DNA of 25,597 bases, from NCBI GenBank assembly GCA_012026715.1, contig VEPB01000508.1:1-25597 (forward strand), written 5' to 3'. This DNA is from Methylococcaceae bacterium (lineage in GTDB: Bacteria; Pseudomonadota; Gammaproteobacteria; Methylococcales; Methylococcaceae). Position 1 is the stretch's first letter; every line of letters begins with the position of its first letter. Position numbers and translations under genes: made by a program. This document shows, one piece after another, positions 1-8,393 of the stretch. The notes under the pieces are model-generated. The model ran no database searches and was not told where the DNA came from. It saw only the letters and a program-made list of their open reading frames with translations.

Positions 1-1
1 G

Positions 2-262
2 CTAAAGCTTGGATTTGACCCGCTGATAGGCCCGCTTGAGCTCCTCGCCCAGTTCGGCCACGCTGTTCATCACGTCGTCTGCCGCGTCTTTAGCCTCATC
101 CGCCGCGCTTTCGAGCTTGTTCTGAAATTCGGTGAATTTCCTTTCGGCCTGCTCCCATTCCTCCCTGGCCTCCATCCGGGCCAGGCTGATCTGAACGACC
201 AGTTCGTCCCGCTGTTGTTGCAACTGCAGTTTGATCTGCTCGAGATTGTCCTGAATGCTCAT
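2..262 (-). CDS. Small coiled-coil protein of unknown function
   Basis: An 86-residue protein beginning MSIQDNLEQIKLQ. I chose the ATG at 262 over the in-frame ATG at 340 because a GGGGGAG ribosome-binding site sits about six bases upstream and the extra N-terminal 26 residues look non-coding. It is almost entirely charged and helical: glutamine, glutamate, lysine and alanine dominate, with heptad-like spacing of leucines and valines through residues 5-80, so a long amphipathic helix or coiled coil is likely. There is no signal peptide, membrane segment or cysteine. The stop codon TAG lies at 2-4, so the gene is complete. It diverges from the sensor kinase gene. I do not recognise a named family; an apolipoprotein-like or phasin-like helical protein is possible from composition only. 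Confidence 0.7.
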   Translation of the reverse strand: MSIQDNLEQIKLQLQQQRDELVVQISLARMEAREEWEQAERKFTEFQNKLESAADEAKDAADDVMNSVAELGEELKRAYQRVKSKL

Positions 263-359
263 CGCTGACTCCCCCAAAAGACGGATTGATCTGCCCGATT
301 CGTCCGGACCGCAGGAATTGTCGCACGGGAAATCCATCAAGAAACAGCATCGGATACGA

Positions 360-389
360 TTGTCTGAAATTGCTGGCCTGAGCTAATCT
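360..389 (+). promoter_or_regulatory. Possible sigma70 promoter for the sensor kinase gene
   Basis: TTGTCT at 360-365 and TAATCT at 384-389 are separated by 18 bp, ahead of the kinase start at 453. The hexamers match consensus moderately. This is the best candidate in the 190-bp divergent region, but it is only a pattern match. Confidence 0.3.
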
Positions 390-452
390 GGCAGCGTTCC
401 CACTTGGTCAATCAGGCATGCACCACGGTTTCGCGCTGTTCCGGTGAACCTT

Positions 453-3242
453 ATGAAACGTCTCCGTCGATGGGCGATGCGGGCTGCGGAGTTCGGACGC
501 CGGCTGACGCCTGGCATCGAACTGCGCTTGCTGCTGCTGGGGGTCTTGCCCTCCGCCGTCATCGCCTTGTCGCTTGCGGCCTACTTCGTGCGAAACCGCG
601 TGACCGATCTGGATCGCAGCCTGCGCGATCGGGGTGACGTGATCGTCCGCCAGCTGGCGACCGCGGCAGCCCATGGCATCGCCTCGTCCGACCGACGCCT
701 GCTGCAGGATCTGATTAATTCCGTGTTGCAGGAAGATGACGTGCTGGAAGTCACCATCCTCGACAATACCCACAGCCCTCTCGTCAGCGCCCGACGCATG
801 AAGGCGATTGACAGCGATCGGGTCCGCAGCCCGCTGCGGCTGACCTTCAGTGCCCCCATCCTGACGCGCAACCTTCATCCAGTGCCTGCCGGCAACGACG
901 CGACCACGGACAGCGATACCGTCGCCCCTAGAAATGAGGAGATCGGCGCGGTAACCCTATCCATGTCCCATGATCAGACCCTGCAGGCCCAATACGATAC
1001 TTTGCTGTTCGTGGTTCGGATCACGGTCGCCGGCCTGCTGCTCACCGCCGTGTTCGCCTACCGCATCGGCCGAACCATCAGTCGGCCGGTCCTGGCACTC
1101 ACTGAAACCGTTCATCGTCTGTCAAAAGGCCAGTTACACCGGCGCGCAGAGTTTGCGGCGTGCAAGGAACTGGCGGAGCTACGCAATGGTTTCAATGCCA
1201 TGGCTCAGGAATTGGAGCGTAATCGCGACAACCTCGAACAACAGGTGGCGGATGCCACCCAACAGTTGCAGCGGACCTTGGTCGACCTGGAGCGCCGAAA
1301 CCTGGAGCTGGACGCGGCCAGACGCCAGGCGGAAGCCCAAACCGAACTGAAGTCCCAATTTCTGGCGCAGATGAGCCATGAGATCCGTACGCCTATGAAC
1401 GGCATCATCGGCTTCACCGAGCTTCTGAGCCAGTCGGTGCTCAACGAAGCTCAACGCTCCCAGGTCAGTCTCATCGAACGCTCGGCCCGAAGCCTCTTGG
1501 GCATCATCAACGAGGTCCTTGATCTGTCCAAGCTGGAAGCCGGCCGCATCGTACTCAATCCTCACGAATTTCAGTTACGGGGCTATCTGGAGGACGCCGT
1601 TTCCCTGGTCGCTCCTCGCTCGCCCAGGGTACCGGTGGTACTGTTGATCGATCCTGGCGTACCCAGGCGACTATTCGCGGATCCGGTCCGACTCCAGCAA
1701 GTCCTCAATAATCTGCTCACCAATGCCCTGAAATCCACGGAGAACGGCCGGGTGGTGGTGCGGGTCAGGAGAATTGCCGACGGTCGCCGAAACATGCTGC
1801 TGTTTTCCGTCTCCGACAGCGGCAGCGGCATTTCCAGCCGGGACATCGGCAGCCTGTTCTACCCATTTCTGCAACTCAGCCGCTACGCCATCAACCAGGA
1901 ACGCGGCACCGGCCTGGGGCTAACCATCGCCCGCAACATCGTCGAACGAGTGGGCGGTTCCATTCATGTCGCCAGCCGCGAAGGCCGCGGAACCACATTT
2001 TGGTTCACCCTTCCCCTGGCAGAACGCCAGCCGGAGGCACTCGCCGGCCTTCAGCCCAGCCAATCCGTCGTGCTGGTGGACTGGGACCGTCTCAACGCCC
2101 AAGCCTTGCAATATCAGTTGGAAGATCTCGGCTACCGAGCCGAATGGATCCATGATCTAGCCCGCTGGGAAGCGACCCAGATCGCACTGGGCACGCTGGT
2201 ACTCCTGAACGCGGCCTCGCTGGAAGCCCGCAGCAAACAGCCCGTGGGCTGGTGGCTGCGGCAGGTTTACGCACGCGGCGCCACCCCGCTACTGATCCTG
2301 GAAAGCGTCAGCCAACGCCAGGAAGCCTATTATCGGGAGCAAGGCACCATCTGTATCTCGCCACCCTTGCGCAGCGAAACCTTGAAGGCTGCCCTGCGGA
2401 TTGCCCAAACGGCGGAAGCAGCGGCGGCGGGCGAACAGTTCGGTGAAAACGCATCGGAACAACTGTTCCAAGACATGCATTTCCTGGTCGCCGACGACAA
2501 CGAGATCAATCGGATGCTGCTGCGTGCCCAGCTGCTCAAGTTGGGGGCCGAGGTGGACGATGCCCGCGACGGCGGCGAGGCGCTGGAGATGCTGCAGATA
2601 CAGCCTTACGACCTGGTTTTTCTGGATCTGCAGATGCCGGTGCTGCACGGTCTGGAAGTGATGGATGCGCTAAAAAAGGAAGCCGGTCCCAACACCCACA
2701 CGCCGGTCGTCGCGATCACCGCCCATGCCCAGCCCGAACAGCGTCAATCGGTGATTGACCGCGGCTTTGCCGAGTGTCTGATCAAGCCCATCCTGGAGCG
2801 CCAAGTGGTCGAAACCGCCGCCGAAATCCTGAAGCTCCCGGCAACGGTCGCAGCCGATGCGCCGGTTACCGATTCCGCTTCCTTGCGCTATTCCGCCACC
2901 TTGCTGAGCCGTTCCCAGGGCCGCCGCAGCACAGCCTTGGAAATCGCCCGCAAGCTGTTCGAGGAGTTGCCGGAACAACTCGCCACCATTGAACAGGCTC
3001 TGGGACGCCGGGAACAGGACGAAGCTGCCCGAGTCACCCACAAAGTGCACGGTTCCGCCAGTTTCTGCGGCCTGGAGGAATTACGCCGCGCGGCCAAAGG
3101 CCTGGAATCGAAGTTATTGGAAGCAAACCCCTGGGATGGCTGCGAGACGACATTCCAGGGAGTCAAGGACGAGATCGGCAGATTGCTGGCGCAACAATCC
3201 GAGATCATCAGGGATTTGGAGACAGGCGCGGAACCCGGCTGA
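453..3242 (+). CDS. barA: BarA/GacS-type hybrid sensor histidine kinase
   Basis: A 929-residue inner-membrane tripartite kinase. From the ATG at 453 the order is: membrane helix 24-46, periplasmic region to about 183, second helix 184-206, HAMP about 206-255, coiled coil, HisKA with SHEIRTP (phospho-His309), and HATPase with an N box around Asn424, DSGSGI at 455-460 and GTGLGL at 485-490. A degenerate receiver follows (about 537-650), then a complete receiver (Asp681/682, phospho-Asp725, Thr756, Lys778) and a C-terminal HPt domain with His863 in HKVHGS. This matches BarA/GacS, which phosphorylates a UvrY/GacA regulator that acts through CsrA/RsmA small RNAs; that role is known for the family and inferred here. 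A GTG at 444 would add three residues. I prefer 453 because GGTGA lies five bases upstream. The gene converges on orn with an 8-bp gap. Confidence 0.85.
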   Translation: MKRLRRWAMRAAEFGRRLTPGIELRLLLLGVLPSAVIALSLAAYFVRNRVTDLDRSLRDRGDVIVRQLATAAAHGIASSDRRLLQDLINSVLQEDDVLEVTILDNTHSPLVSARRMKAIDSDRVRSPLRLTFSAPILTRNLHPVPAGNDATTDSDTVAPRNEEIGAVTLSMSHDQTLQAQYDTLLFVVRITVAGLLLTAVFAYRIGRTISRPVLALTETVHRLSKGQLHRRAEFAACKELAELRNGFNAMAQELERNRDNLEQQVADATQQLQRTLVDLERRNLELDAARRQAEAQTELKSQFLAQMSHEIRTPMNGIIGFTELLSQSVLNEAQRSQVSLIERSARSLLGIINEVLDLSKLEAGRIVLNPHEFQLRGYLEDAVSLVAPRSPRVPVVLLIDPGVPRRLFADPVRLQQVLNNLLTNALKSTENGRVVVRVRRIADGRRNMLLFSVSDSGSGISSRDIGSLFYPFLQLSRYAINQERGTGLGLTIARNIVERVGGSIHVASREGRGTTFWFTLPLAERQPEALAGLQPSQSVVLVDWDRLNAQALQYQLEDLGYRAEWIHDLARWEATQIALGTLVLLNAASLEARSKQPVGWWLRQVYARGATPLLILESVSQRQEAYYREQGTICISPPLRSETLKAALRIAQTAEAAAAGEQFGENASEQLFQDMHFLVADDNEINRMLLRAQLLKLGAEVDDARDGGEALEMLQIQPYDLVFLDLQMPVLHGLEVMDALKKEAGPNTHTPVVAITAHAQPEQRQSVIDRGFAECLIKPILERQVVETAAEILKLPATVAADAPVTDSASLRYSATLLSRSQGRRSTALEIARKLFEELPEQLATIEQALGRREQDEAARVTHKVHGSASFCGLEELRRAAKGLESKLLEANPWDGCETTFQGVKDEIGRLLAQQSEIIRDLETGAEPG

Positions 3243-3250
3243 AAGACCGC

Positions 3251-3796
3251 TCAATAGCGGATGAACTTATCCCGGTAGTACCGCAGTTCCTCGACGGACT
3301 CGAGGATGTCGTCGCGGGCCAGATGGGAACTGCCCTTCTGAAACCCTTCTTTAAGATCCGGCGCCCAGCGCGCCGCCAGTTCCTTCAGAGTCGAGACGTC
3401 CAGGTTGCGATAGTGGAAATAGGCCTCCAGTTTCGGCATGCAGCGGTAGAGGAACCGCCGATCCTGGCAGATACTGTTGCCGCACATGGGCGAGGTACGC
3501 GCCGGCACCCAGGCGTCGAGAAACGCCAACGTCTGCCGCTCCGCCTCCGCCTCGTCGATCCGGCTGTCCCGTACCCGTTGTGTCAGGCCGGATTCCCCGT
3601 GCTGCCGGCGGTTCCAGTCATCCATCCTGTCCAGGACACGCTCCGGCTGATGAATCGCGAGATTGGGCCCTTCTGCCAGGATTTCCAGATTTTTGTCGGT
3701 GACGACGGTGGCGATCTCGATAATAGAGTCGCCCTGAGGATCAAGACCGGTCATTTCCAGGTCGATCCAGATCAGGTTCTGCGGGTCTCGCGCCAT
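3251..3796 (-). CDS. orn: Oligoribonuclease
   Basis: A 181-residue cytoplasmic 3'-5' exoribonuclease of the DEDDh family. It degrades very short RNAs, including pGpG, the breakdown product of cyclic di-GMP. The N-terminus has WIDLEMTGLD, with Asp12 and Glu14 as metal ligands, and the C-terminal block has SSHLARDDI with His158 and Asp162/163. The length equals that of characterised Orn proteins. An AGGGA ribosome-binding site precedes the ATG at 3796. The gene is convergent with the sensor kinase gene and divergent from the M48 protease gene. In E. coli orn is divergent directly from rsgA; here one gene lies between them. Confidence 0.95.
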   Translation of the reverse strand: MARDPQNLIWIDLEMTGLDPQGDSIIEIATVVTDKNLEILAEGPNLAIHQPERVLDRMDDWNRRQHGESGLTQRVRDSRIDEAEAERQTLAFLDAWVPARTSPMCGNSICQDRRFLYRCMPKLEAYFHYRNLDVSTLKELAARWAPDLKEGFQKGSSHLARDDILESVEELRYYRDKFIRY

Positions 3797-3832
3797 GTTT
3801 TTCCCTGAGCCAGTGGAGGTTGGTTGCCGCGG

Positions 3833-3841
3833 ATTTTACCA
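3833..3841 (-). promoter_or_regulatory. Possible extended -10 promoter element for orn
   Basis: Read on the minus strand this is TGGTAAAAT, a TGn plus TAAAAT extended -10 motif. It would put the transcription start about 30 bases before the orn ATG. No good -35 hexamer is visible at the expected distance, so the call is tentative. Confidence 0.3.
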
Positions 3842-3862
3842 AAGGCTACCCTGTGGCGCCTG

Positions 3863-3911
3863 CTGGCCGTCGGCCAGGTTTCGCGAATTGAACCCTGCCG
3901 GAAACCGGCAG
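3863..3911. other. Pair of perfect hairpins in the orn/protease divergent region
   Basis: Two perfect inverted repeats with three-base loops stand in tandem: CTGGCC-gtc-GGCCAG at 3863-3877 and CTGCCGG-aaa-CCGGCAG at 3895-3911. They are upstream of both genes, so they are not simple terminators for either. They could be protein-binding palindromes or leader RNA structure. Function is unknown. Confidence 0.5.
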
Positions 3912-3951
3912 TCCGATCCAGCACCAACGATTTCACCATCCAGCCCGTACC

Positions 3952-5196
3952 ATGAACACCTTTACCCTGGTTTTTCTCGCAGCCCTGGCCTTGTCGTTTG
4001 CCGTCGAATTCTGGCTGCAGCGCAGGCATCTGAATCACGTCATCGCCAACCGCGACGACGTACCGCAAGCCTTCCGCTCCACCATTACCCTGGAGGCGCA
4101 CCGCAAGGCAGCCGATTACACGGTGGCCAAAGGCAGCCTGGGAGAATGGGAAAGCATCGCGGAGATCGTGGTGTTGCTGCTGTTCACCCTGGGCGGCGGG
4201 ATCGAATGGCTCGGCCGGCTCTGGTCCGGAATCGGCTGGGCGGAACCCTGGAACGGTGTGGCGCTGATTCTGTCGACTCTGCTGCTCATGCAGGTTCTGG
4301 TTCTGCCTCTGTCGATTTATCGAACCTTCGTCGTTGAACAGCGGTACGGTTTCAACCGCACTACACCGAGGCAGTTCGCCACCGACCTGGCGCTGCAGTT
4401 GGCATTGACCTTGGCCCTGGGCGGCCCGCTGCTGGCGCTGATCCTGTGGGTGATGGCGGAACTGGGCAGCGCTTGGTGGGTGTGGGCCTGGGCCATCCTG
4501 CAAGGGTTCACCCTGTTCATGTTGTGGGCTTTTCCCACCTTCATCGCGCCGCTGTTCAATAAATTCACCCCGCTGGAAAATGCCGAACTCAGGCAACGGA
4601 TCGAAGCCTTGCTGGGTCGTTGCGGCTTTGCCAGCAAAGGCATCTTCGTGATGGACGGTTCCCGCCGCTCCGGCCACGGCAACGCCTACTTCACCGGCAT
4701 CGGCACCAACAAGCGCATCGTGTTCTTCGACACTCTGGTGGAATCCCTCAGCCACGACGAATTGGAAGCGGTGCTTGCCCACGAACTGGGCCATTTCAAG
4801 CACAAGCACGTGCTCAAAATGTCCCTGGCCAATGCCGTCATTACCCTGGCGGGCCTGGCTGTATTGGGCTGGGTGTCGGGGCAGGATTGGTTCTACCAGG
4901 GCCTGGGCGTCATCCAGGCCTCCAATGCCGCCGCCCTGTTGCTGTTCCTGCTGGTGTCGCCGGCCTTTACCCTGTTCCTCAAGCCGGTCGGTAGCTATTT
5001 CCAGCGCCGTCACGAATTCCAGGCGGATGATTTCGCCGCCGCCCAGGCTCACCCGGAACACCTCATCAACGCCCTGGTCAAGCTGTATCGGGACAACGCC
5101 AGCACCCTCACGCCGGATCCGTTGTATTCCGCCTTCCACTACAGCCACCCCCCCGCCGCCATCCGCATCGCCCACCTCGCCGCCAAGGCGGCCTGA
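3952..5196 (+). CDS. STE24-like M48 family integral-membrane zinc metalloprotease
   Basis: A 414-residue membrane protein with several hydrophobic helices (about 3-20, 65-82, 101-122, 146-168, 173-197, 290-308, 322-343). The catalytic zinc motif HELGH is at 277-281 and the third ligand is probably Glu355 in HEFQADDFA. The C-terminal block YSAFHYSHPP (393-402) is characteristic of the M48A CAAX-protease (STE24) branch, which is longer than HtpX. Family knowledge suggests membrane-associated proteolysis or quality control; bacterial substrates are not established. The ATG at 3952 has no strong ribosome-binding site but gives a natural first membrane helix. rsgA begins four bases after the stop, so the two are probably cotranscribed. 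This is not HtpX in the strict sense, so I give no gene symbol. Confidence 0.88.
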   Translation: MNTFTLVFLAALALSFAVEFWLQRRHLNHVIANRDDVPQAFRSTITLEAHRKAADYTVAKGSLGEWESIAEIVVLLLFTLGGGIEWLGRLWSGIGWAEPWNGVALILSTLLLMQVLVLPLSIYRTFVVEQRYGFNRTTPRQFATDLALQLALTLALGGPLLALILWVMAELGSAWWVWAWAILQGFTLFMLWAFPTFIAPLFNKFTPLENAELRQRIEALLGRCGFASKGIFVMDGSRRSGHGNAYFTGIGTNKRIVFFDTLVESLSHDELEAVLAHELGHFKHKHVLKMSLANAVITLAGLAVLGWVSGQDWFYQGLGVIQASNAAALLLFLLVSPAFTLFLKPVGSYFQRRHEFQADDFAAAQAHPEHLINALVKLYRDNASTLTPDPLYSAFHYSHPPAAIRIAHLAAKAA

Positions 5197-5200
5197 CGGC

Positions 5201-6151
5201 ATGGCGGGCAAGGATCGCAGGCCGATCGCGCCGGGACCGGTTGCCACTTCGGAGGCGAAACCGGGACTGGTGATTTCCCATCTGGGCAAGGGGTTGGCCG
5301 TAGAAGCCGACGACGGCCGCATCCTGCTGTGCCACACCCGCCGGCGGCTGGGCGGGATCGCGGTGGGAGACCGGGTCCTTTGGATTCCTTGCGAAGGTGA
5401 CCAGGGCCGGGTGGAGGAAATCCTCCCGCGCCGCTCCCTGCTGGCCCGCCCCGGCTACGGCGGCAAGCTGCGCTATGTGGCGGCCAATCTCGATCGGGTC
5501 TACGTGGTCATAGCGCCACGTCCGGAACCGGACTGGCTGCTGGTCGACCAGTACCTGGCCGTGTGCCAGCACCGAGGCATCGCCGCCGAAATTCTGCTGA
5601 ACAAGGCGGACCTTCCGGAGTCCGACGGCGCTGTCCAGAAGGCGCTCGATGATTACCGCCACATTGGTTACCCGGTGGAGACCGTCAGCGCCAAATCAGG
5701 CCTTGGGCTCGACCGGCTGCATCGGCAACTGGCGGAACACTGCAGCATGCTGGCCGGCCAGTCGGGCGTGGGCAAATCCTCGCTCACCAATGCCCTGTTG
5801 CCGGAGCGCAATCTCCGGATCGGCGAAATCTCCGCCAAGAGCGGGCTGGGCCGGCACACCACCACGACGGCCACCTTGTACCATGTCCCGAGCGGAGGCG
5901 ACCTCATCGACAGCCCCGGCGTCGCGGTGTTCGGACTGGCTCAGATCGACGAACGGGAATTGCCGGCGGGCTACCGGGAATTTCAGCCCTTTCTGGACCG
6001 CTGCCGGTTCAACGACTGCCGTCACGTCGACGACAAAGGTTGCGCGGTACGCGATGCGACTGAATCGGGATCGGTGAGCGCCGAACGCTATCGGCGCTAC
6101 CTGAAGCTGCGGGAACGGCTGGTGTCGGGCACCGAACCCGATTACGACTGA
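5201..6151 (+). CDS. rsgA: Small ribosomal subunit biogenesis GTPase RsgA
   Basis: A 316-residue circularly permuted GTPase that acts in late 30S subunit maturation. The order G4-G5-G1-G3 is visible: NKAD at 134-137, SAKSG at 163-167, the P-loop GQSGVGKS at 186-193 and DSPG at 237-240. An N-terminal OB-fold (about 22-80) and a C-terminal zinc site (Cys268, Cys273, His275, Cys281) complete the family architecture. The same frame is open far upstream inside the protease gene, but homology begins only after the ATG at 5201, which sits four bases past the protease stop. An AAGGCGG stretch upstream may serve as the ribosome-binding site. The gene converges on lpxC. Confidence 0.95.
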   Translation: MAGKDRRPIAPGPVATSEAKPGLVISHLGKGLAVEADDGRILLCHTRRRLGGIAVGDRVLWIPCEGDQGRVEEILPRRSLLARPGYGGKLRYVAANLDRVYVVIAPRPEPDWLLVDQYLAVCQHRGIAAEILLNKADLPESDGAVQKALDDYRHIGYPVETVSAKSGLGLDRLHRQLAEHCSMLAGQSGVGKSSLTNALLPERNLRIGEISAKSGLGRHTTTTATLYHVPSGGDLIDSPGVAVFGLAQIDERELPAGYREFQPFLDRCRFNDCRHVDDKGCAVRDATESGSVSAERYRRYLKLRERLVSGTEPDYD

Positions 6152-6158
6152 CAAGGCC

Positions 6159-6183
6159 CGGCACCCGCAATCTGCGCGTGCCG
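6159..6183. terminator. Hairpin between convergent rsgA and lpxC
   Basis: A CGGCAC/GTGCCG stem of six pairs, extended after one mismatch by CGC/GCG around a five-base loop, lies in the 49-bp gap between the two convergent stop codons. There is no T-run on either strand, so it may act as a bidirectional barrier or simply block readthrough weakly. It is not a canonical intrinsic terminator. Confidence 0.4.
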
Positions 6184-6200
6184 AACTCTGGAACTCCGGA

Positions 6201-7118
6201 TCAGCCGGCGGCGGTGCGGGCCGGCCGCATGTAGGAAATCGGCAGGCTTTTTTCCTCGGTGAAGCTCACCGATTCCCAGGCGTCCTTTTCCGCCAAGAGC
6301 TTGCGCAGCAACTGGTTATTCAGGCCATGGCCCGACTTGTGGCCGACGAAACAGCCGATCAGGCTGTGCCCCAGCAGATACAAATCGCCGATGGCGTCGA
6401 GGATTTTGTGCTTGACGAACTCATCGGCGTAACGCAGCCCGTCCTCGTTGAGGATGCGGTAGTTGTCCACCACGATGGCGTTGTCCATGCTTCCGCCCAA
6501 GGCCAGCCTGCGCTTGCGCAACGCTTCGATGTCGCGCATGAAACCGAAGGTGCGGGCTCGGCTCACTTCCTTGACGAAAGATGTCGTGGAAAAGTCGATG
6601 CTGGCGACCTGGGTATCGCGGCGGAAGGCCGGGTGGTCGAAGTCGATGGAGAACGTCACCTTGAAACCGTCGTAGGGCTCGAACTTGGCCCACTTGTCGC
6701 CGTCTTCCACCATCACTTCCTTCTTGATGCGGATGAAACGCTTGGGGGCGTCCTGTTCTTCGATCCCGGCGGACTGGATCAGAAACACGAAGGGACCCGC
6801 GCTGCCATCCATGATGGGCACTTCCGGCGCGCTCACATCCACATAGGCATTATCGATACCCAGACCCGCGAAGGCCGACAGCAAATGCTCGACGGTCGAA
6901 ATCTTGGCGTCACCGTGAACCAGGGTGGTGGACAGCATGGTCTCCCCGACATTCTCGGGGGTGGCCTCGATCACCACAGGCTCCGGCAGGTCCACCCGGC
7001 GAAACCGGATGCCGGTGTTGGCGGCCGCCGGCCGCAAGGTCAGAAAGACCTTCTCGCCGGTGTGAAGGCCGACCCCGGTCGCCCTAATCACGTTCTTCAA
7101 GGTTCTTTGTTTGATCAT
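6201..7118 (-). CDS. lpxC: UDP-3-O-acyl-N-acetylglucosamine deacetylase
   Basis: A 305-residue zinc enzyme catalysing the committed step of lipid A synthesis, removal of acetate from UDP-3-O-acyl-GlcNAc. I chose the ATG at 7118, giving MIKQRTLKNVIRATGVGLHTG, which matches the family start; GGAG lies six bases upstream. A TTG twelve bases further up is less likely. Zinc ligands His78 (in VEHLL), His237 and Asp241 (HKILDAIGD) and the general acid His264 are all present. It is the last gene of the dcw cluster, 87 bases after ftsZ. In E. coli LpxC is degraded by FtsH; the C-terminus here ends in small nonpolar residues (TAAG), so a similar degron is possible but unproven. Confidence 0.97.
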   Translation of the reverse strand: MIKQRTLKNVIRATGVGLHTGEKVFLTLRPAAANTGIRFRRVDLPEPVVIEATPENVGETMLSTTLVHGDAKISTVEHLLSAFAGLGIDNAYVDVSAPEVPIMDGSAGPFVFLIQSAGIEEQDAPKRFIRIKKEVMVEDGDKWAKFEPYDGFKVTFSIDFDHPAFRRDTQVASIDFSTTSFVKEVSRARTFGFMRDIEALRKRRLALGGSMDNAIVVDNYRILNEDGLRYADEFVKHKILDAIGDLYLLGHSLIGCFVGHKSGHGLNNQLLRKLLAEKDAWESVSFTEEKSLPISYMRPARTAAG

Positions 7119-7205
7119 CCGGTTCTCCAAGGATCAGATCAACTGAATGGTCCCGGCTCCGCGAGGGGCGCGGGCCGAGACCGTCGCTGGGACTCCCCGC
7201 CCCGA

Positions 7206-8360
7206 TCAATCCGCCTGCCGACGCAGGAAGGCGGGAATGTCCAGATACTCCATATCCATCTGCGGGCGGGATTCACCGCCGCGCGCATCGGTCTTCGGCT
7301 TGTTGCGGATGCTGGTGGGCTTGTCCAGCTCGCCGTAGTCAATCTCGCCGGTATTGCGCTTGTGCACCAGACGGATCGCCGGCTCAGAACTGTGCTGACG
7401 CTGGTTGGCAAGCCCGGTGGCCACGACCGTCACCCGCAATTCGTCCTTCAACTCCGGGTCGATGGAAACCCCGGTCACCACCACGGCCTCCTCCGAGGCG
7501 AATTCGTGCACCACGCTGCCGACTTCGTCGAACTCGCTCAGGGCCAGGTCGTGCCCCCCTGCGATGTTGATCAGAATGCCGCGGGCGCCATGGAGATTGA
7601 TATCATCCAGCAACGGGCTGGCAATGGCCTTTTCGGCCGCTTCCCGTGCCCGATTGGGACCGCTCGCGACTCCGGTTCCCATCATGGCCATGCCCATTTC
7701 CGACATGACCGTGCGGACGTCGGCGAAGTCGACGTTGATCAGCCCCGGCCGGGTAATCAGGTCGGCGATGCCCTGCACCGCGCCCAGCAACACGTCATTG
7801 GCAGCGGCGAATGCCGTCACCAGGCTGACGTCCTTGCCCAGCACCGGCAGCAACTTTTCGTTGGGAATGGTGATCAGCGAATCTACGAACTGGCTCAACT
7901 CATCGATGCCTTTCTCGGCCATTGCCCGGCGCTTCTTGCCTTCAAACGGAAACGGCTTGGTGACCACGGCAACGGTCAGCACGCCGGCCTCCTTGGCGAT
8001 TTCGGCGATGACCGGCGCCGCGCCGGTGCCGGTGCCGCCGCCCATGCCGGCGGTGATGAACACCATGTCCGCCCCGTCCAGCACTTCCAGAATGCGCTCG
8101 CGGTCGTCTAAAGCCGCTTGGCGCCCGATTTCCGGATTGGCACCGGCACCGAGGCCTTTGGTGAGGGTATTGCCCAACTGGATCACCGAGCGCGCCTGAA
8201 TGCCCTTCAACGCCTGGGCATCGGTATTGGCGCAAATGAAATCGACGCCTTCGATATGACTGGTCACCATGTGATTGACCGCGTTGCCGCCGCCACCGCC
8301 GACGCCGATCACCTTGATGACAGCTTTCTGACTATAAGAATCGACCAATTCAAATTTCAT
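7206..8360 (-). CDS. ftsZ: Cell division GTPase FtsZ
   Basis: A 384-residue tubulin homologue that polymerises into the Z ring at mid-cell. The tubulin signature GGGTGTG is at 107-113 and the T7 synergy loop NVDFAD at 209-214. A variable, charged linker (about 318-370) leads to the conserved C-terminal peptide MEYLDIPAFLRRQAD, which binds FtsA and ZipA. The ATG at 8360 is preceded by an AGGGGGACGAG ribosome-binding region. It follows ftsA by 33 bases. No sign of truncation or a second ftsZ copy. Confidence 0.98.
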   Translation of the reverse strand: MKFELVDSYSQKAVIKVIGVGGGGGNAVNHMVTSHIEGVDFICANTDAQALKGIQARSVIQLGNTLTKGLGAGANPEIGRQAALDDRERILEVLDGADMVFITAGMGGGTGTGAAPVIAEIAKEAGVLTVAVVTKPFPFEGKKRRAMAEKGIDELSQFVDSLITIPNEKLLPVLGKDVSLVTAFAAANDVLLGAVQGIADLITRPGLINVDFADVRTVMSEMGMAMMGTGVASGPNRAREAAEKAIASPLLDDINLHGARGILINIAGGHDLALSEFDEVGSVVHEFASEEAVVVTGVSIDPELKDELRVTVVATGLANQRQHSSEPAIRLVHKRNTGEIDYGELDKPTSIRNKPKTDARGGESRPQMDMEYLDIPAFLRRQAD

Positions 8361-8393
8361 CTCGTCCCCCTGCTCGTAAAACCATTGCCACCA

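Noticed and set aside
3772..5337. A 521-codon minus-strand open frame opposite the M48 protease gene
   Set aside because: The plus-strand protein has the zinc motif, membrane helices and family C-terminus. The minus-strand product is Gln/Gly/His-rich with no domain.
6152..6200. Canonical intrinsic terminator between rsgA and lpxC
   Set aside because: There is a hairpin but no T-run on either strand, so I list it only as a weak terminator candidate.
6327..8111. A 594-codon plus-strand open frame opposite lpxC and ftsZ
   Set aside because: It is antisense to lpxC and ftsZ, crosses their intergenic gap and has the same shadow composition; no motif is recognisable.
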